Part shown: positions 32,258 to 34,020 of the stretch, piece by piece
How positions within the stretch are numbered: the first letter of the stretch is position 1
Layout: each line of letters starts with the position of its first letter
NCBI GenBank assembly: GCA_007120695.1
Contig: SKND01000149.1
Location: 1-34,020, forward strand
Direction: 5' to 3'
Origin: Bacteroidales bacterium
Lineage (GTDB): Bacteria; Bacteroidota; Bacteroidia; Bacteroidales; PUMT01
Length of the DNA stretch: 34,020 nucleotides
The notes under the pieces: generated by a model
What the model saw: only the letters and a program-made list of their open reading frames with translations
Databases searched by the model: none
Told to the model about the DNA's origin: nothing
Program-made: the position numbers and the translations under genes

Positions 32258-32419
32258 CGCAAGCAAAACCATTACTGCCAGCTGTCTATAATACTTTATA
32301 ACACAACGAATACCGCCTCGATAACGAACTTTTTAGTTTATTAACTATGTTTTTAAATTTTTTTTACTAACTTGTAATCCGGTTAATCATTATATACAAT
32401 CTTAAACCAATTAGCAGCT

Positions 32420-33823
32420 ATGAAAAAATTACTTGCCCTTCTAACTATTACCGTCTCCGTTTTTGCAGCCTCATGCAGCGGGCCGGACTCAACACGCGGG
32501 AACATGATAACTGTTGCCGGAAAGATTGATGGAATAGACGGGGGGACAATCTCCGTGAGTAGAGATGGTGTAGTAGCAACTACTGAAATACAACCGGACG
32601 GGGCATTTCACTTGCCGTTCAGCTATTATGCCAATTATTATTTCCAGTTCAGGCTCGCTGATCAGAATTTCTGGATGTACCTGGATCCCGGCGACAGCAT
32701 CTTTATCACGTCTGACATCAATGATTTCAGGAACACATTCAGCGCATCGGGCTCCAAATCGGTCGAGGCCGGATACATGATCAGAAAAACAGAACTTGAC
32801 TTTGGATCCGTGGCGCCGGTTATGACGGCCGGCCTGGATGAATATTTTGAGAAGAAAAATGAGTTCCTGACCCCGCTGATCGACCTGTTGAACGAACTTG
32901 AAAAACAGAATAACGTGGACCCCGGTTTTCTGAGACTTGAAAAGGCCTACATTGAACTCCGGTCGCTTGAGCTGGATTTAAACTATCCACTCAGCTACAG
33001 GATGCGTAACAATATAGACCGTAATGCACCGATCGATTTTCCTGAGGAGGAGACAAAACGTAGGTTGGAAAACCTTGATTACAGCGATCCGCTACTGTTA
33101 CGCTTCGGCAATTTCAGGAATTTTGCCAATAGGAAGATGCACGAATTAAGGCAGCATATGATGCACGGGATTAATCCCATAAATATCGGCCCTGACAGCA
33201 GCATGATATATACAGTACTGGCGGCTGACTCACTGTTTATACCAGAAATAAGGGACTTTATGTTATATGAGATGCTCCGTAACAATCTTGGTTTTGCCGG
33301 ACCGGCCAATATTCAAAGATCCGTTGAGCTGTTTACATCAATGAATGAAAACCCTTACTATACGGGAAAACTAAATGATGCCATAGCTCAGTGGGATGTG
33401 CTTACACCCGGCAGCCTCGTGCCTGATTTTGCCTTTACAGATATTGAAGGAAATGGTGTAAGGTTGAGTGACCTTTCGGGGAAGCTGATATATATAGATA
33501 TCTGGGCAACATGGTGCGGCCCCTGCCTCGCCGAGCATCCTCACTGGAACAGGCTGATGGAAAAATATGAAGACACGGAAATTGCGTTCCTCGCCATTTC
33601 GATAGACGAATCACATGGCCCGTGGGAAAAGATGGTAAGGGAAAAAGAGATGAAGGGCTACAACTGGTATGCTGAGAATGCCTGGCAGTCGGATATTGCA
33701 ACCCACTTTCTCATAAAGGGTATACCAAGGTTCATTCTGCTTGACCGGGAAAGAAGGATAATAGATCCGAATGCAGGCAGGCCCTCGGGCAATATCAGCG
33801 AATTGCTTGATCAGCATATATAA
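32420..33823 (+). CDS. TlpA-like thioredoxin-fold lipoprotein
   Basis: The 467-aa protein has a lipoprotein leader (MKKLLALLTITVSVFAASC, Cys19), an N-terminal beta domain of the DUF4369-like type (about 28-110, VAGKIDGIDGGTISVSRDG), a helical middle region (about 115-325), and a C-terminal thioredoxin domain (from about 330). The redox motif is WCGPC (Cys366/Cys369), and the cis-Pro site reads KGIPRF. This is the common Bacteroidota AhpC/TSA-TlpA architecture, with the thioredoxin domain facing the periplasm to reduce or exchange disulfides. Substrate is unknown. It is monocistronic and divergent from dacB. The upstream region has a very AT-rich tract sharing 19 bases with the DUF4954 leader. 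Confidence 0.92.
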   Translation: MKKLLALLTITVSVFAASCSGPDSTRGNMITVAGKIDGIDGGTISVSRDGVVATTEIQPDGAFHLPFSYYANYYFQFRLADQNFWMYLDPGDSIFITSDINDFRNTFSASGSKSVEAGYMIRKTELDFGSVAPVMTAGLDEYFEKKNEFLTPLIDLLNELEKQNNVDPGFLRLEKAYIELRSLELDLNYPLSYRMRNNIDRNAPIDFPEEETKRRLENLDYSDPLLLRFGNFRNFANRKMHELRQHMMHGINPINIGPDSSMIYTVLAADSLFIPEIRDFMLYEMLRNNLGFAGPANIQRSVELFTSMNENPYYTGKLNDAIAQWDVLTPGSLVPDFAFTDIEGNGVRLSDLSGKLIYIDIWATWCGPCLAEHPHWNRLMEKYEDTEIAFLAISIDESHGPWEKMVREKEMKGYNWYAENAWQSDIATHFLIKGIPRFILLDRERRIIDPNAGRPSGNISELLDQHI

Positions 33824-33875
33824 GATAATCAATAACAAGTGTTCCGGAAGTTAAGCATCTAAGAGCTTGTTTGTT

Positions 33876-34020
33876 TTAGGCATCTGTCCTGCTGTCCTTT
33901 ACCGACCCGTAAAGGAAAGCGATCTCCTCCTTCCAGCGGGTTTCGTCGGGGGTCTCCAGTATAATGGGGATATTGTCAAACCGCGGGTCGTTCATAAGGC
34001 GCACGAAAACATCCTCGCCA
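33876..34020 (-). CDS. nfo: endonuclease IV (AP endonuclease), C-terminal 47 residues, cut by window edge
   Basis: The minus strand is open from the right edge to a TAA at 33876-33878. The peptide contains VRLMNDPRFDNIPIILETP followed by a WKEEIAFLYG helix, which matches the C-terminus of Nfo (E. coli has DPRFDGIPLILET and EEIAWL at the same place). The Glu in ILET is a metal ligand in endonuclease IV. The enzyme cuts DNA 5' to abasic sites in base excision repair and needs zinc. Only the tail is visible, so N-terminal integrity cannot be judged. The gene is convergent with the thioredoxin gene. Confidence 0.88.
   Translation of the reverse strand, partial: GEDVFVRLMNDPRFDNIPIILETPDETRWKEEIAFLYGSVKDSRTDA

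Noticed and set aside
33834-33878. AACAAG/CTTGTT inverted repeat followed by TGTTTT between the thioredoxin gene and nfo
   Set aside because: Six base pairs with a 26-base interval is too weak to call a bidirectional terminator.

Overview
The window looks like a chromosomal segment of a Bacteroidota bacterium, most likely a Bacteroidales/Marinilabiliales-type polysaccharide degrader. The evidence is the gene content: lipoproteins with Bacteroidota-style lipoboxes, a DUF4954 beta-helix protein, a TlpA-type thioredoxin lipoprotein, a fused SpmA-SpmB protein, a cold-shock protein with a Lys-rich N-terminus, exported GH42/GH130/GH43 enzymes, weak Shine-Dalgarno sequences, and several TAnnTTTG -7 boxes. 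The exact genus cannot be read from the sequence. I saw no rRNA, tRNA, CRISPR array, transposase or phage gene.

Layout. (1) 1-1728: muropeptide processing, with the end of an NlpC/P60 endopeptidase followed by a twin-arginine L-Ala-D/L-Glu epimerase. (2) 1843-5534: an MCE-type lipid transport operon, encoding an MCE protein, a PqiC-like lipoprotein, a STAS-MlaE fusion permease and an MlaF-like ATPase. (3) 5660-6940: fused SpmA/SpmB nucleoside-recognition membrane protein. (4) 7053-10682: a secreted GH42-type glycosidase and an MFS transporter, separated by a tandem array of four 16-bp repeats. (5) 10896-17107: a complete tripartite RND efflux system (TolC, adaptor, pump). (6) 17358-20003: a 110-aa orphan protein convergent with an operon of an exported SAM-dependent methyltransferase and an APC permease joined by an ATGA overlap. 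(7) 20594-22641: a trypsin-fold protease, a 79-aa protein resembling the protease's own N-terminal domain, and a membrane-anchored DUF1080 protein. (8) 22693-28514: aldo/keto reductase, GH130, DUF4954 and GH43. (9) 28685-34020: cold-shock protein, OFA-family MFS, DacB/PBP4 peptidase, TlpA-like thioredoxin and the C-terminus of endonuclease IV.

The most unusual non-coding signal is a family of about 60-bp intergenic elements, with four clear copies. Each begins with the small hairpin TTGACC-N3-GGTCGA (or a degenerate form) and ends with TCWGATG. Two copies lie upstream of, and point towards, the 17358 gene and the methyltransferase operon. Two more form a tandem pair between DUF4954 and GH43. 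The most unusual gene contexts are the exported methyltransferase coupled to an amino-acid permease, and the protease with its stand-alone domain homologue.

Functional theme: envelope maintenance (muropeptide turnover, lipid transport, efflux, DD-peptidase, periplasmic thiol chemistry) interleaved with single exported glycosidases and their likely importers. No SusC/SusD pair is present, so none of the glycosidase genes forms a classical PUL inside the window.
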